From Clostridia bacterium (GTDB lineage Bacteria > Bacillota > Clostridia > Christensenellales > Pumilibacteraceae), in contig CAAGAW010000009.1 in the NCBI GenBank assembly GCA_900767465.1, positions 62,001-126,000 on the forward strand: a DNA stretch of 64,000 nt, read 5' to 3'. A model generated the notes under the pieces. The model was not told the DNA's origin, did not search any database, and saw nothing but the letters and a program-made list of their open reading frames with translations. The stretch's first letter is position 1. Every line of letters begins with the position of its first letter. Shown here in pieces: positions 8,682 through 18,970 of this stretch. Position numbers and translations under genes: made by a program.

Positions 8682-9374
8682 TTATTTCGTACGCGGGTCG
8701 ATGTAACTTGCCGCGCCCTCGAATCTGCCGTAGTGACCGGTAGCCTCTTTAAGAGCCTGATCCGCGCTCATACCGCCGCGGATTTTATCCATCATCACGC
8801 CCATTTTGATGAACTCGTAACCGATAATAAGGTTGTCCTTATCGAGGGCGAGTTTGGTGATATAACCTTCCGCCATTTCGAGGTAACGGACGCCCTTCGC
8901 TTCGGTGGAGTAGATGGTGCCAACCTGGCTGCGATGACCTTTGCCGAGATCCTCCATGCCCGCGCCGATTTCGAGACCGTCTTCGGAGAAAGCGGACTGA
9001 GTTCTGCCGTAAACGATTTGCAGGAACAACTCGCGCATAGCGGTGTTGATCGCGTCGCAAACGAGGTCGGTGTTAAGCGCTTCGAGAATAGTCTTGCCGG
9101 GGAGAATTTCGCCCGCCATAGCCGCCGAATGAGTCATACCCGAGCAACCGATCGTCTCGACCAGAGCCTCGCGGATAACGCCTTCCTTGACGTTAAGGGT
9201 AAGTTTGCACGCGCCTTGCTGAGGAGCGCACCAGCCAACGCCGTGCGTAAGGCCGCTGATGTCTTTGATCTCGCGCGCCTGAACCCACTTACCTTCTTCG
9301 GGAATGGGGGCAGGACCGTGGTTAGGTCCTTTGCGGACGCAAACCATTTCTTCTACTTCTTTGGAAAAATGCAT
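8682..9374 (-). CDS. NifU-like iron-sulfur cluster assembly scaffold
   Basis: A 230-residue protein of the IscU/NifU N-terminal type. Cysteines 49, 56, 77 and 106 fall in the motifs 'GVGWCAPQQGACKL', 'ETIGCSGMTHS' and 'TDLVCDAIN', which correspond to the scaffold's cluster-binding region. It is longer than plain IscU (~130 residues), with a C-terminal extension ('GYEFIKMGVMMDKIRGGMS') typical of the Clostridia form found beside GGGtGRT genes. AGGAGG lies 6 bases before the ATG. It is first in a two-gene operon. No cysteine desulfurase is adjacent, so sulfur must come from elsewhere. Confidence 0.88.
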   Translation of the reverse strand: MHFSKEVEEMVCVRKGPNHGPAPIPEEGKWVQAREIKDISGLTHGVGWCAPQQGACKLTLNVKEGVIREALVETIGCSGMTHSAAMAGEILPGKTILEALNTDLVCDAINTAMRELFLQIVYGRTQSAFSEDGLEIGAGMEDLGKGHRSQVGTIYSTEAKGVRYLEMAEGYITKLALDKDNLIIGYEFIKMGVMMDKIRGGMSADQALKEATGHYGRFEGAASYIDPRTK

Positions 9375-9411
9375 AATGTCCTCCTGAATCGGATTTTGTC
9401 TACCGCGTAGT

Positions 9412-9440
9412 ATTATAACATAATCTGCGTAAATTCACAA
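9412..9440 (-). promoter_or_regulatory. Promoter of the NifU-like/GGGtGRT operon
   Basis: On the minus strand, TTGTGA (9435-9440) and TATAAT (9412-9417) are separated by 17 bp. The 5' leader is about 30 nt and carries AGGAGG. Confidence 0.75.
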
Positions 9441-9471
9441 CTGTTTTTAACCTTTTTTCTTGTTTAAGAAG

Positions 9472-9500
9472 TTGATTTTTTTTCGATTACGTTATATAAT
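9472..9500 (+). promoter_or_regulatory. Promoter of galE
   Basis: TTGATT (9472-9477), a 17-bp spacer and TATAAT (9495-9500). It is followed by AAGGAGG at 9519-9525 and the galE ATG at 9532. It is divergent from the NifU-like operon promoter. Confidence 0.8.
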
Positions 9501-9531
9501 ATAGGTGAAAGCCAAATCAAGGAGGTTTTTT

Positions 9532-10551
9532 ATGGACAAAAGAGTACTTATCACCGGCGGCGCGGGATATATTGCCTCGCATACCGAAGTCGAACTTCTC
9601 AATCGCGGATACGAAGTAATCGCGTTCGACAATATGATAAACTCGTGCGACGAGAGTATCAGACGGGTAGAGAAGATCACCGGCAAGAAGATAAAGTTCT
9701 ACAACGCGGATATGCGCGACCGCGCGGCTATGGAAAAAATCTTTTCCGAAAACGAAATCGACAGCGTGATTCACTTCGCCGGACTCAAGGCGGTAGGCGA
9801 AAGTTGCTCGAAACCGCTCGAGTATTACGACAACAATATTTACGGAACGCTCGTTCTTCTCGAAGTAATGCGCGAGCATAATGTCAAAAAGCTCGTGTTC
9901 TCGTCGTCGGCTACCGTTTACGGCACGCCCGAAAGATTGCCGCTCGACGAAGAGTGTCACCTTTCCACCACCAACCCGTACGGCACGACCAAACTTATGA
10001 TCGAGCGTATCTTAAAGGATCTTTATGCTGCGGATAACACGTGGGATATCGTCCTCCTTCGTTACTTCAACCCGGTAGGCGCGCACGAAAGCGGACTTAT
10101 CGGCGAGGATCCGAAAGGAATCCCCAACAACCTTACCCCGTACATCGCGCGCGTTGCCGACGGCAAACTTCCGTGCGTAAACGTATTCGGAAACGACTAC
10201 GATACCCCCGACGGAACGGGCGTACGCGACTATATCCACGTAGTCGACCTTGCGATCGGACATATCAAAGCGATCGAAAAAATGAACGACCCCGGCGTGC
10301 ATATCTTCAACCTCGGCACGGGTAAAGGTTATTCCGTTCTCGACGTAATCCACGCGTTCGAGAAGGCGTGCGGTCACGAAATCCCGTACAAAATCTGTCC
10401 CCGCCGCCCCGGCGACATCGCCGCTTGTTACGCCAACGCCGACAAGGCAAAACGCGAACTCGGTTGGGTTGCCGAACGCGGCATCGACGAAATGTGCGCG
10501 TCGCTGTGGAAGTGGCAAACTCAGAACCCGAACGGTTACGACAAGAAATAA
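9532..10551 (+). CDS. galE: UDP-glucose 4-epimerase
   Basis: A 339-residue extended short-chain dehydrogenase that interconverts UDP-glucose and UDP-galactose. It has the N-terminal 'GGAGYIASH' nucleotide site, Ser124-126 in 'SSSATVYG', the catalytic Tyr150-xxx-Lys154 ('PYGTTK') and the GalE signatures 'LRYFNPVGAH' and 'DGTGVRDYIHVVDLA'. The third glycine of the usual GxxGxxG is alanine (Ala15). ATG 9532 is preceded by AAGGAGG; a longer in-frame start at 9505 lies upstream of this site and is unlikely. The product would supply UDP-galactose to the Galf pathway (glf at 55541) and handle galactose freed by the glycosidases. Confidence 0.95.
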   Translation: MDKRVLITGGAGYIASHTEVELLNRGYEVIAFDNMINSCDESIRRVEKITGKKIKFYNADMRDRAAMEKIFSENEIDSVIHFAGLKAVGESCSKPLEYYDNNIYGTLVLLEVMREHNVKKLVFSSSATVYGTPERLPLDEECHLSTTNPYGTTKLMIERILKDLYAADNTWDIVLLRYFNPVGAHESGLIGEDPKGIPNNLTPYIARVADGKLPCVNVFGNDYDTPDGTGVRDYIHVVDLAIGHIKAIEKMNDPGVHIFNLGTGKGYSVLDVIHAFEKACGHEIPYKICPRRPGDIAACYANADKAKRELGWVAERGIDEMCASLWKWQTQNPNGYDKK

Positions 10552-10563
10552 ATCAACGTTTAT

Positions 10564-10597
10564 AAACGCGTTCCGAGGTAAAACGGAGCGCGTTTTT
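10564..10597 (+). terminator. Terminator after galE
   Basis: AAACGCGTTCCG pairs imperfectly with CGGAGCGCGTTT around an AGGTAAAA loop, followed by a T-run. Confidence 0.7.
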
Positions 10598-10895
10598 CTA
10601 TGTCGCCGAAGCACCTTAGCGTAATAAAAACGCATATACGTATGTGCGTTTTTGTAACATTAGCGCGAAGAGACGCGCAACATAAAGCAAGGGAATGCGG
10701 GCGTCTCGCATACGGATATAATACGTTTACCGCGGGGGATTTCTCCGCTGCGTTCGGACTATCGTCCTCACTCCGGTCGAAATGACATTATAAAAACAAT
10801 CGGACCCGAATACCCCAAAACAATCGCCAGCGCCGGCTCACCGCAGGGCAGCTACAAATTACGCGAAAAAACCTTATCGAGCCACCCGAAAAACT
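10598..10895. other. Intergenic stretch with degenerate repeat-like sequence
   Basis: I see no gene here. The part at 10733-10786 (CGCGGGGGATTTCTCCGCTG... ending TCGAAATGACA) has the look of dispersed non-coding repeat remnants. Similar wording (TGTCATTTCG, TGTCATTGCGAGG) occurs at 46700-46900. Small direct and inverted elements of CGCAT/ATGCG type occur at 10628-10650. Confidence 0.35.
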
Positions 10896-10925
10896 TTGAC
10901 AAGCCATCGGCGGTTATGATAGAAT
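10896..10925 (+). promoter_or_regulatory. Promoter of the aldose-epimerase-like gene
   Basis: TTGACA (10896-10901), an 18-bp spacer and TAGAAT (10920-10925), 32 bp before the ATG at 10958. Confidence 0.65.
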
Positions 10926-10957
10926 GTAAAGAAAAACAACATACGGGGTAAAAGACG

Positions 10958-11884
10958 ATGGAACTTACCGACGTTAAAATAAACGGCTGCGGATACGAGG
11001 CAGAGTTTTCTTCGAGGCTCGGCGCGACCTGTTACCGCCTTACGTACGAGCCGCTCGGCTGCGACGTACTGCGCACGCCGACTTCGGAAGCCGACCTTAA
11101 AATAAATCCGTATCTTTACGGCAATCCGATCCTTTTTCCGTGCAACCGTATAAGCGGCGGAAAGTTCACGTTCGACGGCAGAGAATACCGTTTTCCGATC
11201 AACGAGCCGAAAACGAATTGCCATATTCACGGCGCGCTGTACTCGCTGCCGTTTAAGATAATATATCTCGCCGCCGATAAAGCGACTTTCCGATATGAAG
11301 CGGCAAATGGCGAATACCTCGGCTTTCCGCACGCTTTTGCGGTCGAGCGCGAATATACCGCGAACAAACGCGGGCTCACCGAAAAAACGACTTTCGTTAA
11401 CCTGTCGTCCGAAAAAATGCCGCTCACACTCGCGTTCCACACCACGTTCAACGCGCCTTTTTCGGGCAAATGTAAATGTTACGCGACCGTGCCCGCCGTT
11501 TCCGAACAACTCCGCAACGAAAATTTCCTTCCGACCGGCGAATGGAGTTCCGGCGAGCGGGAGGAGCGAATGCGCCGCGGCGAGTACGAAGTCGGCAAAA
11601 TCCACCTTTCCGCGCTGTATAAAATCGACAAACCCGATTGCTTTCTCGCAACCGACGGCGCGATTTTAAAATACTCCGCCTCGCCCGAGTACGGCTACCG
11701 CATGACTTACGCCGAAAGCGGCGGCGGATTTATGGTTATCGAACCGCAAACCTCGGCGATCGATTGCTTTCACCTGCCCGAACCGCCCGAAAAGCACGGG
11801 CTTATCGCGATAAACCCGGGGGAAAGCGTAACTTTTTCCTCTTCGATAAGCGTCCGTAAAAAAGAAGTTCTGCGCACCGACTGA
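10958..11884 (+). CDS. Aldose 1-epimerase family protein
   Basis: A 308-residue protein of the galactose-mutarotase beta-sandwich superfamily. Typical stretches are 'GNPILFPCNRISGGKF', 'NCHIHGALYSLPF' (active-site His), 'LTLAFHTTFNAPF' (second His) and 'FMVIEPQTSAIDCF' near the C-terminus. Members interconvert alpha and beta anomers of hexoses or hexose phosphates. The start ATG 10958 has only a weak GGGG ribosome site. It stands between galE and the polysaccharide cluster with its own promoter, consistent with processing released galactose-type sugars. The exact sugar cannot be told. Confidence 0.8.
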   Translation: MELTDVKINGCGYEAEFSSRLGATCYRLTYEPLGCDVLRTPTSEADLKINPYLYGNPILFPCNRISGGKFTFDGREYRFPINEPKTNCHIHGALYSLPFKIIYLAADKATFRYEAANGEYLGFPHAFAVEREYTANKRGLTEKTTFVNLSSEKMPLTLAFHTTFNAPFSGKCKCYATVPAVSEQLRNENFLPTGEWSSGEREERMRRGEYEVGKIHLSALYKIDKPDCFLATDGAILKYSASPEYGYRMTYAESGGGFMVIEPQTSAIDCFHLPEPPEKHGLIAINPGESVTFSSSISVRKKEVLRTD

Positions 11885-11950
11885 AAACGTGCGCCCGTCC
11901 GAACCCGAAAAAGGTTTAATTATTTTGCAAGATCCGTAAAAAATTTTGGC

Positions 11951-11979
11951 TTGAAACAGCCCTCGTTTCGTGATACAAT
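11951..11979 (+). promoter_or_regulatory. Promoter of the polysaccharide-utilisation cluster
   Basis: TTGAAA (11951-11956), a 17-bp spacer and TACAAT (11974-11979). The leader to ATG 12051 is ~65 nt, with GGAGG at 12037-12041. No convincing operator palindrome is visible. Confidence 0.7.
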
Positions 11980-12050
11980 AAGCGTGATAAAGGGGCGGAT
12001 CGCAACCGATTTGCCGCGACGAATCTGCAAAATGACGGAGGTTAAGGAAA

Positions 12051-15000
12051 ATGAAAAGAGGGAAACGGTGGACTTTGGCTCTTATATTGTGCCTTGTAGT
12101 CGCTACTATCGGTGCGGCTGCTGCGGGGTGCGGAAAAGCCAAAACTTACGTAATCAACTTTAATTCTATGGGGGGGGGGAACGGTTGCCGCGGCGGAATA
12201 CACCGCAGGTGACACAAAATTCTACTTTCCCACGCCCGCGCAAGGCGATAAGTACGGATTCAGGTTCCTCGGCTGGTATTACGACGAGGCGTGTTCGGAC
12301 GGTAAAGCCGCAGACGCCAAGAATATCGACGTAAGTTACGCAACCGACGGAACGATTACTCTTTACGCCAAGTGGTCGGATTTGTACAACATAAATTTCG
12401 AAACCTCTTCGGACGATTATTTCTCAAAAAAGGAATATCACTTCGGAGATAAGGTAAAACTTTCCGATCTGCCCGTTCCGAAGAATATGGAACGCGGCGG
12501 CGTTTCCGCGCCCTTCAAGTACTGGAAAAACGAAGCCGAGGACGTTGCGGTAACCAAGGACTTCAACATGCCGCCCAACGACGTGTACCTCAAAGCGGTT
12601 TACGATACCGGAATGAGCAATCAGTTCGATCTCGACGACGACGGATTCGTAAGCAACCTCGGCATGGGCAAAAAGGCGTTCAGCGACGTTCGCGGCGCGT
12701 ACGACGAAGAAACGGGTACGTACGCAAGCGCGGAACTTACCGACGGCAAGGCGATGTCGTTTGACTTTACGATGACGTTCGGCGAATACGGACAGGACGC
12801 GGGCGCCGTTTTCGCGGCTAACTCGTACACCAACGGCACGTTCGATTCCCCGATGTTCTTCTATATCACCAGTACCGCTGCAAACGCGGCTAACTTCGGG
12901 TCTATTCAGATCTGGGGACCGACCGTGAAAGGCGAAGGCGAAGAAGCGGTCGTAACCGCCGACAGAGAACTCAAAATGCTGCGTATTTCCGACGCGGTTT
13001 TCGAGGGTTCGGAATATCTTGCCAAGATAAACGCGTGCCGCGAGTCGGGCGAACCCGCAACGTTTACGTACACCGTCCGCAGATGCGGCGATACGTGGAT
13101 TATCGGCGTTGACGGAGTAGAGTACGTTTCGATCAAAGCGGGCGACGATGCGAAATCGGGCGGCAAAGTCGCTGCGGTAAACGCGGGCTACTGTGGAATA
13201 GTAACCAAAACCGATCAGGTTCATTATAAGAATATCGGACTCGTAGACGCGGACAAAGCGGAAATAACTTTCGACGCGGGCGAGGGCGCAACGATAACCG
13301 AAACCGAGCGCAAAATCGCTTGGGGAGAGGCTGTGGGAACGCTTCCCGTACCCACCCGCGAAGGACTTACTTTCCTCGGCTGGTTCTATTACGACGGCGC
13401 AACCTTAAAAACGCTTACCGATACGACGACGTTTACTTCGGACGCGTGGAGAATTTCCGCGTTCGCCGAATGGGACGATCCGACGGCTCAGCATTATAAC
13501 ATAGTGTTCGACGGCGGCGAGGGCGGCTACACCCACGCGGAGATCGAAAACTGGTACGAGGGCAAGCATATTACGCTTCCGAAACCCGAACGCCACCTTT
13601 TCCATACGTACGACGGCGCGTGGTACTACGACGCGGAATGTACTCAACCGGTTGACGAGAGAAACATAAGCGCGGCAACCGCCACGGGCGAGGGAGCGAT
13701 TAAAACGCTCACCTTTTACGGAAAAGCGACCTACTCGAAATTCAGCAGCGGCGAGTGGAGCGAGGACGAAAACGGAAACATCACCGGCAGCGGCGAAACT
13801 TTCGTGGACGGAACCGCACTCGTCGTCGGCAAAACCTTCTCGGCGGATATCACGCTTCCCGCGTACGGAACAACTTACGGCAATACTTACTTGTATATAG
13901 GCTCGTCCGACGTAAAAGTCGCGCAGTATCGGGTAATTATTCTCGGCACCAACGGCACCAACGTCAAGAAAAATACCAACGGTGCGATCCAACTTTACGA
14001 ATACACCGACGGCAGTTACAAATTCCTCGGAGAGGCGTTCTCGACCCGTTACTATCTCGGAGCGCTTGCTGGCACGACGTATAATACCGGTTACGAGGCG
14101 TACAAGACGAGCGGCGAGCCGTTTACCTTCACCGTAAGCGTTGCCGCGGCGGCAGACAAAACGTACTTCTTCGTCAACGGAAACCTTCTTTATACCGTAA
14201 ACAAAACCGTTGCCGGCAAGTATTCGGGCGTCGGCGTAGCAACCGCAAACACTTCCGCGTTCTCAGGTCTCAAAGCAGAGGACAGCAAAGCGGTTATCAC
14301 GTTCAACGCGGACGGCGGCATTCTCACCGGCGACGCGACCCGCACCGTTGCCGCAGGCTCGGCGCTCGGTACGCTTCCCGAAGTGACGAAAGCAGGTTCC
14401 CGATTCCTCGGCTGGTTCGACGGCAACACCGCAGTCACCGACGAAACCGTTATCGGCGCGGACGTTATGAACAAAACGATCGTTGCGAAGTGGGCGGAGC
14501 AGGTTACCGTTACGCTTAACGTAAACGGCGGCGACGCAATCGAAAAAACCGAATACGTAATCGATAAGGGCGCAACTCTCGGCGAGTCGCTTCCCGTTCC
14601 GACCCGCGCGGGCTATACTTTCCTCGGCTGGTATAACGGCGATACGAAAGCGGACGACGATACGACCTATTCCGAAAGCGCAACTCTTACCGCTAAGTGG
14701 GAACAGAAAGTAACCGTCACCTTCGATCCGAAAGAAGGAGAGGTAACGGAAACTACCCGCCTTATCGATAAGGGCGCGGCAATCGGCGAACTTCCCGTAC
14801 CGACGCGCTCCGAATACGCATTCCTCGGCTGGTTCGACGGCGATACGCGGGTTACTACCGAATCGACCTTTACCGCAAACGTGACTCTTATAGCAAAGTG
14901 GGAATCCGCTCCGACTCATACGATCATCACAGTTAAATACGACGACGGCGTAACGCCGGACGGAACTATCGACCTTAACGTCGGCACCGCTATCGGCTCG

Positions 15001-16296
15001 CAACTTCCCACACCCACTCGCGACGGCTACCGTCTCGACGGCTGGAAAGACAACGGCGGCAACGTCGTAACGGAGGAAACCACTTTCTCGACCTCTACCG
15101 CAACCATCACCGCTCAGTGGGTGGAAGTGGTAACCGTAACGCTCGACGCGAAAGGCGGCAGCGGAGTTACCGCGACTGCGTTTACGGTAGATAAGGGTAC
15201 GGCTATCGGCTCGAATCTTCCTTCGTCCGTAACCGCGCCTCTCAACGGCGACGTGTTTATCGGCTGGTTCGACGGCGACAAGCAAGCCACCGCCGAAACC
15301 GTGGTATCCGAAAACTTAACCCTTACCGCGCATTACGGCTGGGACGGCGCGACCGTTTCCGAATCGCTTAGCGGCGAAGGAACGACCGAAAAACCGTTCC
15401 TTATCGGCAGCGGAGCCGATCTTAAACTTCTTTCCTCTTCGTACGGCAGCGAAACGTATAAAGGTAAGGTTTTTGCACTCAACGCAAACATAAACCTCAA
15501 CGACAAGGCGTGGACGCCTATCGGAACGACTGCATCGTTGTTTACCGGAACGTTCGACGGAAAATCGTTTGCGATTACCGGAATGAAAGTTGAGGGCGCA
15601 AGTTACCTCGGCTTGTTCGGTGTGATTAAGGCAACGGTAAAAGATCTTACTGTCGACGGCGAAGTAACCGGCACAGCCGGTGTAAACGGAATCCTTGCCG
15701 GACAGATTCAGGGCGGAAGCACGATATCCGGCGTAACGACGAAAGGATCGGTTACCGGCGGAGGATCGGACGTAGGCGGAATCGCGGGAGATATTAAACT
15801 CGGTACCGGCAACGTTACGGTTTCGGATTGTGTCAACTACGCAACGATTACATGTAACGCGTCGGCAACAGTTGCGCTTGCCGGAGGAATCACCGGCGGA
15901 ACCGACAACATTGCGGTTATTATCAGAAATTGCGTAAACTACGGCAAAGTAACCTCGAAAAACAACTTCGTCGGCGGAATTGCAGGACTGTTCCGTAAAC
16001 ACGCCGATTCGCTTATCGAAAATTGCAAAAACTTCGGAAATATCACCGGTAAAACCGGAACGGGCGGTATCGCCGGCGGTAACAGGGCTCTTGTAAAGAC
16101 GAGTTATTGCTACGGAGACGCTCTTCTCAACAATAAGGCGGCAAGCACGTACAATCTTGTCGGCAACACGACGCAAACACCGACAACCGGAGCGATTCCC
16201 ACCGGCAGTATTATCGGACAAATGGACGATAAAAACGGCGGAACAATCGACGAATCCTCCTGCGGACTTTGCGATGCGGAAGGCAACGCAATCTGA
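12051..16296 (+). CDS. InlB-B-repeat/GLUG surface lipoprotein, out of frame at a G10 tract
   Basis: ATG 12051 (GGAGG at 12037) starts a lipoprotein signal peptide ending in lipobox 'AAGC' (Cys ~27). At codon 40 the gene enters a run of ten G (12170-12179). As written, the frame ends at a TGA about 50 bases later. With nine G it continues without interruption to 16296 as a ~1414-residue protein. That protein would have ~9 InlB-B (Listeria-Bacteroides) repeats of ~70 residues with 'FLGWF.G' and 'TLTAKW' signatures, two intervening LamG-like sandwich domains, and a C-terminal beta-helix with GLUG-like repeats ('VGGIAG', 'TGGIAG'). Role: surface adhesion or glycan binding (family inference). It leads the GH/ABC cluster. 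The downstream frame alone (from a TTG at 12382) has no signal peptide or ribosome site. Either phase variation or a homopolymer read error explains this. Confidence 0.85.
12170..12179 (+). repeat. G10 homopolymer inside the lipoprotein gene
   Basis: Ten consecutive G, the first belonging to the ATG of codon 40. The upstream frame is phase 0 and the downstream repeat frame is phase +1, so nine (or twelve) G would restore one reading frame. Confidence 0.95.
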
Positions 16297-16340
16297 GCGC
16301 AAAAACTTCAATCGCCTGACAATTCATTACGGAGAAAAGA

Positions 16341-18953
16341 ATGAGGAAAACAAGCAAATTTACGAAAATCGCGGCGTCCGCGCTCTGTCTCGTAACGGGC
16401 GCGGCGGCGACGTTCGGGTGCGGCGAAAAACCTATGCCACCGTACGATCCCGCAACTCGCACGCCCACCGACGCTAACGAAATCGCCTATACGATAGACG
16501 CGGACGATTACGGCTATTACAACAACTACGTCGAGTTTTACGACGGCGACGGCGACGTCTACGACATCGGCGATCCGTTCGTATTCCGGTTCGACGGCAA
16601 GTATTACCTTTACACCTCGCTAAACGGCGACAAAAAGAAAACCGGCAAAATTCCTTGCTGGTCGTCCGAAAACCTCGTCGACTGGCAGTGGGAAGGCTGG
16701 GCGTACGACCCGAAGTCGAGTTCGGAATCTTCCGAAACGTACATAGCGTTCGCGCCCGAAGTAGTCTACTACAAAGGCTGGTTCTATATGTGCGAGTCGC
16801 GCAGAGGGCAGGGGCATTACTTCTTCCGCTCGGATAAGCCGCAAGGACCGTATACGAAAATTTCCGAAAACCTCGGCATGGGAATCGACGGATCGTTCCA
16901 CCTTGCCGCCGACGGAAAACTGTATTTCCTTTCCGCCGAAAACGTGTACGCTAATCGTGTTTGTTGGTTCGAGATCGACTTTATCGAAGAGAACGGCGAG
17001 CCGAAAGTAGTCGTCGATCCGACCGCTTACCATATAATCGACGACGCGTACGAATCCGGCTGGACGGAAGGACCGGGCGTATTTGCCCGCAATGGTTACG
17101 AATATCTTACCTACGCGGCAAACCACGTGGACGCGCCGCAGTATCGGGTAGCCTACTCGTACGCAAAGAACGCTATCGTGTTCGGCGATGCGGAAAACCT
17201 CAACTCGCCGTGGGATAACGTCACGCTCGTGTCTACCGGTATCGACAATCCTGCCGTTCCCGGTTACGCAAGCAAAACGGGCAATACCGCGGTTACCGAT
17301 TATCGCGGCTTAGGACACAGTTCCAACGTCGTCGGACCTAACCTCGACAGCATTTACACCGCTTACCACAACGCGGGCAGAATCAACTACCGCAACGAAA
17401 ACGACAACACGGGCGGAACGCGCAAGTTCAACGTAACGCAATACTTCACCAACGAAGGTTACCTTCTTACCAACGGACTCGGCAACTACACCCGCACTAA
17501 ACCCGAAATGCCCGACTATACGGCTTTGGCTTCCGTGCTTTCGGACGGTAAAAGCACGGAGTCGACCGGAAACGTTTTCACCGCCGAAATTTCTTTCCGT
17601 CTCACAGACGGCGCGGCGGAAGTCGTCGCGGGCGGATCGACCGTTGCGATCAGCGGCGCAAACCTTACCGTGAAAAAGGGTAGCGAATCGCTCGCTCACG
17701 GAACCGTTCCGACCTCGACCAATCCCGACGCTATCCATACCGTAAAGGTTATAAACGGCGCAAGCAAAGCGGAAATCTATTTCGACAACGTGCTTGCCGC
17801 AAAAACCTCCGTTTCGCTCGGCGCGGGCAAGATCGGTTACGGCGCGGGCGCGCGAGGCACTAGTCTTATGTTCACAAACGACGCTTTCGGAACGTCCGAC
17901 TTCGACGCGGTAAAAGACCTTACCGGTTCGTTCCCCGCGTTTGCCTACCTCAAAGGCGAAAATCGCGGATTCTCGCTATCTAAGGGTAAACTCAACGCCA
18001 ACGGCGTTCGTCAGGGCGAGAAAGAAACCACAAAATCGGTTGCCGGCGCGAAAATCGCAAACTCGCTTTCCACCGAAAAAACGGGTAACGTACCCGTAAC
18101 CGCAACGGTGCTCAGCCGCGGCGACTGGGTAAAATACCTCGTCAACGCGCCCGCTGCCGACACGTACGCGCTCAACGCCCTTATCGGCAAGGAGAGCGCG
18201 GGTTGCACGTTCGAGATTATCGTCGATAACGAAACGATAAGTAAGTTCGTCGTTCCCGTAGCGGCGGCGTTCGGCGATTCGGATTACGTCAACCTTTCGA
18301 TCGGCAGTTTCGATTGCGGAGCCGGACTTCATACGCTCAAAATCCGAGTTTACGATGGCACGCTCGCGGTAGCCAACTTTTCGACGGTAAAGGGCGGCAA
18401 TGGAGAAAACGTAACGAATACGCTCAAAAAGGACGAGGCTTCTTCTTCGCCGTTTGTCCGCAAAATGGGCAAAAATTCGAGTTACACGGCAAACGGACTT
18501 ATTCTTAACCCTACGGACGACAAAACGTTGTTCCTTACCGGCGAGAAGGGCGCGGCTAACTTTGAAATGAGCGTCAACGTTTCCGTCGTGCAAAGCGGCA
18601 GAGGCGGCATAATGTTCCGTATGAACGATTTCGGTTACGCCACAGCCAAGGCTCAGCAACTCAACTGGCACGGCTACTATCTCGATATAAACGAAAACGC
18701 CGTAACGCTCACAAAGGACGGACACACCAAGAGCGAAAAACTTTTCTTCGGTCGTCCTGCGGCGTCGCTTAAAGGCGGTGCGGTCGTTAAAGTCACCGTC
18801 CGCGCCGAAAACGGTAATATCACGATTTCGATGAACGATAACGTACTCGTTTCGCACTTCGATCCCGAGGCGTACCTCAGCGGGTATATCGGGCTTTACA
18901 GCGAAAAAGGCGCAATGTTTATTTACTCCGATTATTCGTATCGGACACTTTAA
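16341..18953 (+). CDS. GH43-like glycoside hydrolase lipoprotein with C-terminal binding domains
   Basis: An 870-residue lipoprotein (signal peptide with Cys ~27, 'TFGCGEK'). Residues ~55-370 form a five-bladed propeller of GH43 type. The likely catalytic triad is Asp78 ('DIGDPFVF'), Asp183 ('GIDGSFHL') and Glu243 ('WTEGPGVF'). The family cleaves arabinofuranosyl, xylosyl or galactosyl links. A beta-sandwich follows (~380-530), then a CBM6-like domain (~550-690, 'GDWVKYLVNAPAADTY'), then a LamG/DUF1080-like domain (~720-870) with 'GRGGIMFRMNDF'. It lies 44 bases after the InlB-B lipoprotein and 17 bases before the sugar-binding lipoprotein, so it is in one operon and probably anchored outside the membrane to trim polymer for uptake. 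Confidence 0.85.
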   Translation: MRKTSKFTKIAASALCLVTGAAATFGCGEKPMPPYDPATRTPTDANEIAYTIDADDYGYYNNYVEFYDGDGDVYDIGDPFVFRFDGKYYLYTSLNGDKKKTGKIPCWSSENLVDWQWEGWAYDPKSSSESSETYIAFAPEVVYYKGWFYMCESRRGQGHYFFRSDKPQGPYTKISENLGMGIDGSFHLAADGKLYFLSAENVYANRVCWFEIDFIEENGEPKVVVDPTAYHIIDDAYESGWTEGPGVFARNGYEYLTYAANHVDAPQYRVAYSYAKNAIVFGDAENLNSPWDNVTLVSTGIDNPAVPGYASKTGNTAVTDYRGLGHSSNVVGPNLDSIYTAYHNAGRINYRNENDNTGGTRKFNVTQYFTNEGYLLTNGLGNYTRTKPEMPDYTALASVLSDGKSTESTGNVFTAEISFRLTDGAAEVVAGGSTVAISGANLTVKKGSESLAHGTVPTSTNPDAIHTVKVINGASKAEIYFDNVLAAKTSVSLGAGKIGYGAGARGTSLMFTNDAFGTSDFDAVKDLTGSFPAFAYLKGENRGFSLSKGKLNANGVRQGEKETTKSVAGAKIANSLSTEKTGNVPVTATVLSRGDWVKYLVNAPAADTYALNALIGKESAGCTFEIIVDNETISKFVVPVAAAFGDSDYVNLSIGSFDCGAGLHTLKIRVYDGTLAVANFSTVKGGNGENVTNTLKKDEASSSPFVRKMGKNSSYTANGLILNPTDDKTLFLTGEKGAANFEMSVNVSVVQSGRGGIMFRMNDFGYATAKAQQLNWHGYYLDINENAVTLTKDGHTKSEKLFFGRPAASLKGGAVVKVTVRAENGNITISMNDNVLVSHFDPEAYLSGYIGLYSEKGAMFIYSDYSYRTL

Positions 18954-18970
18954 GACAGGAGGATTAAATT

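Noticed and set aside
12382..16296. A separate 1304-residue gene starting at TTG 12382
   Set aside because: There is no ribosome site or signal peptide at this start, the first repeat unit is cut in half, and the same frame extends upstream to the G10 tract where it meets the lipoprotein signal. One frameshifted gene is the better reading.
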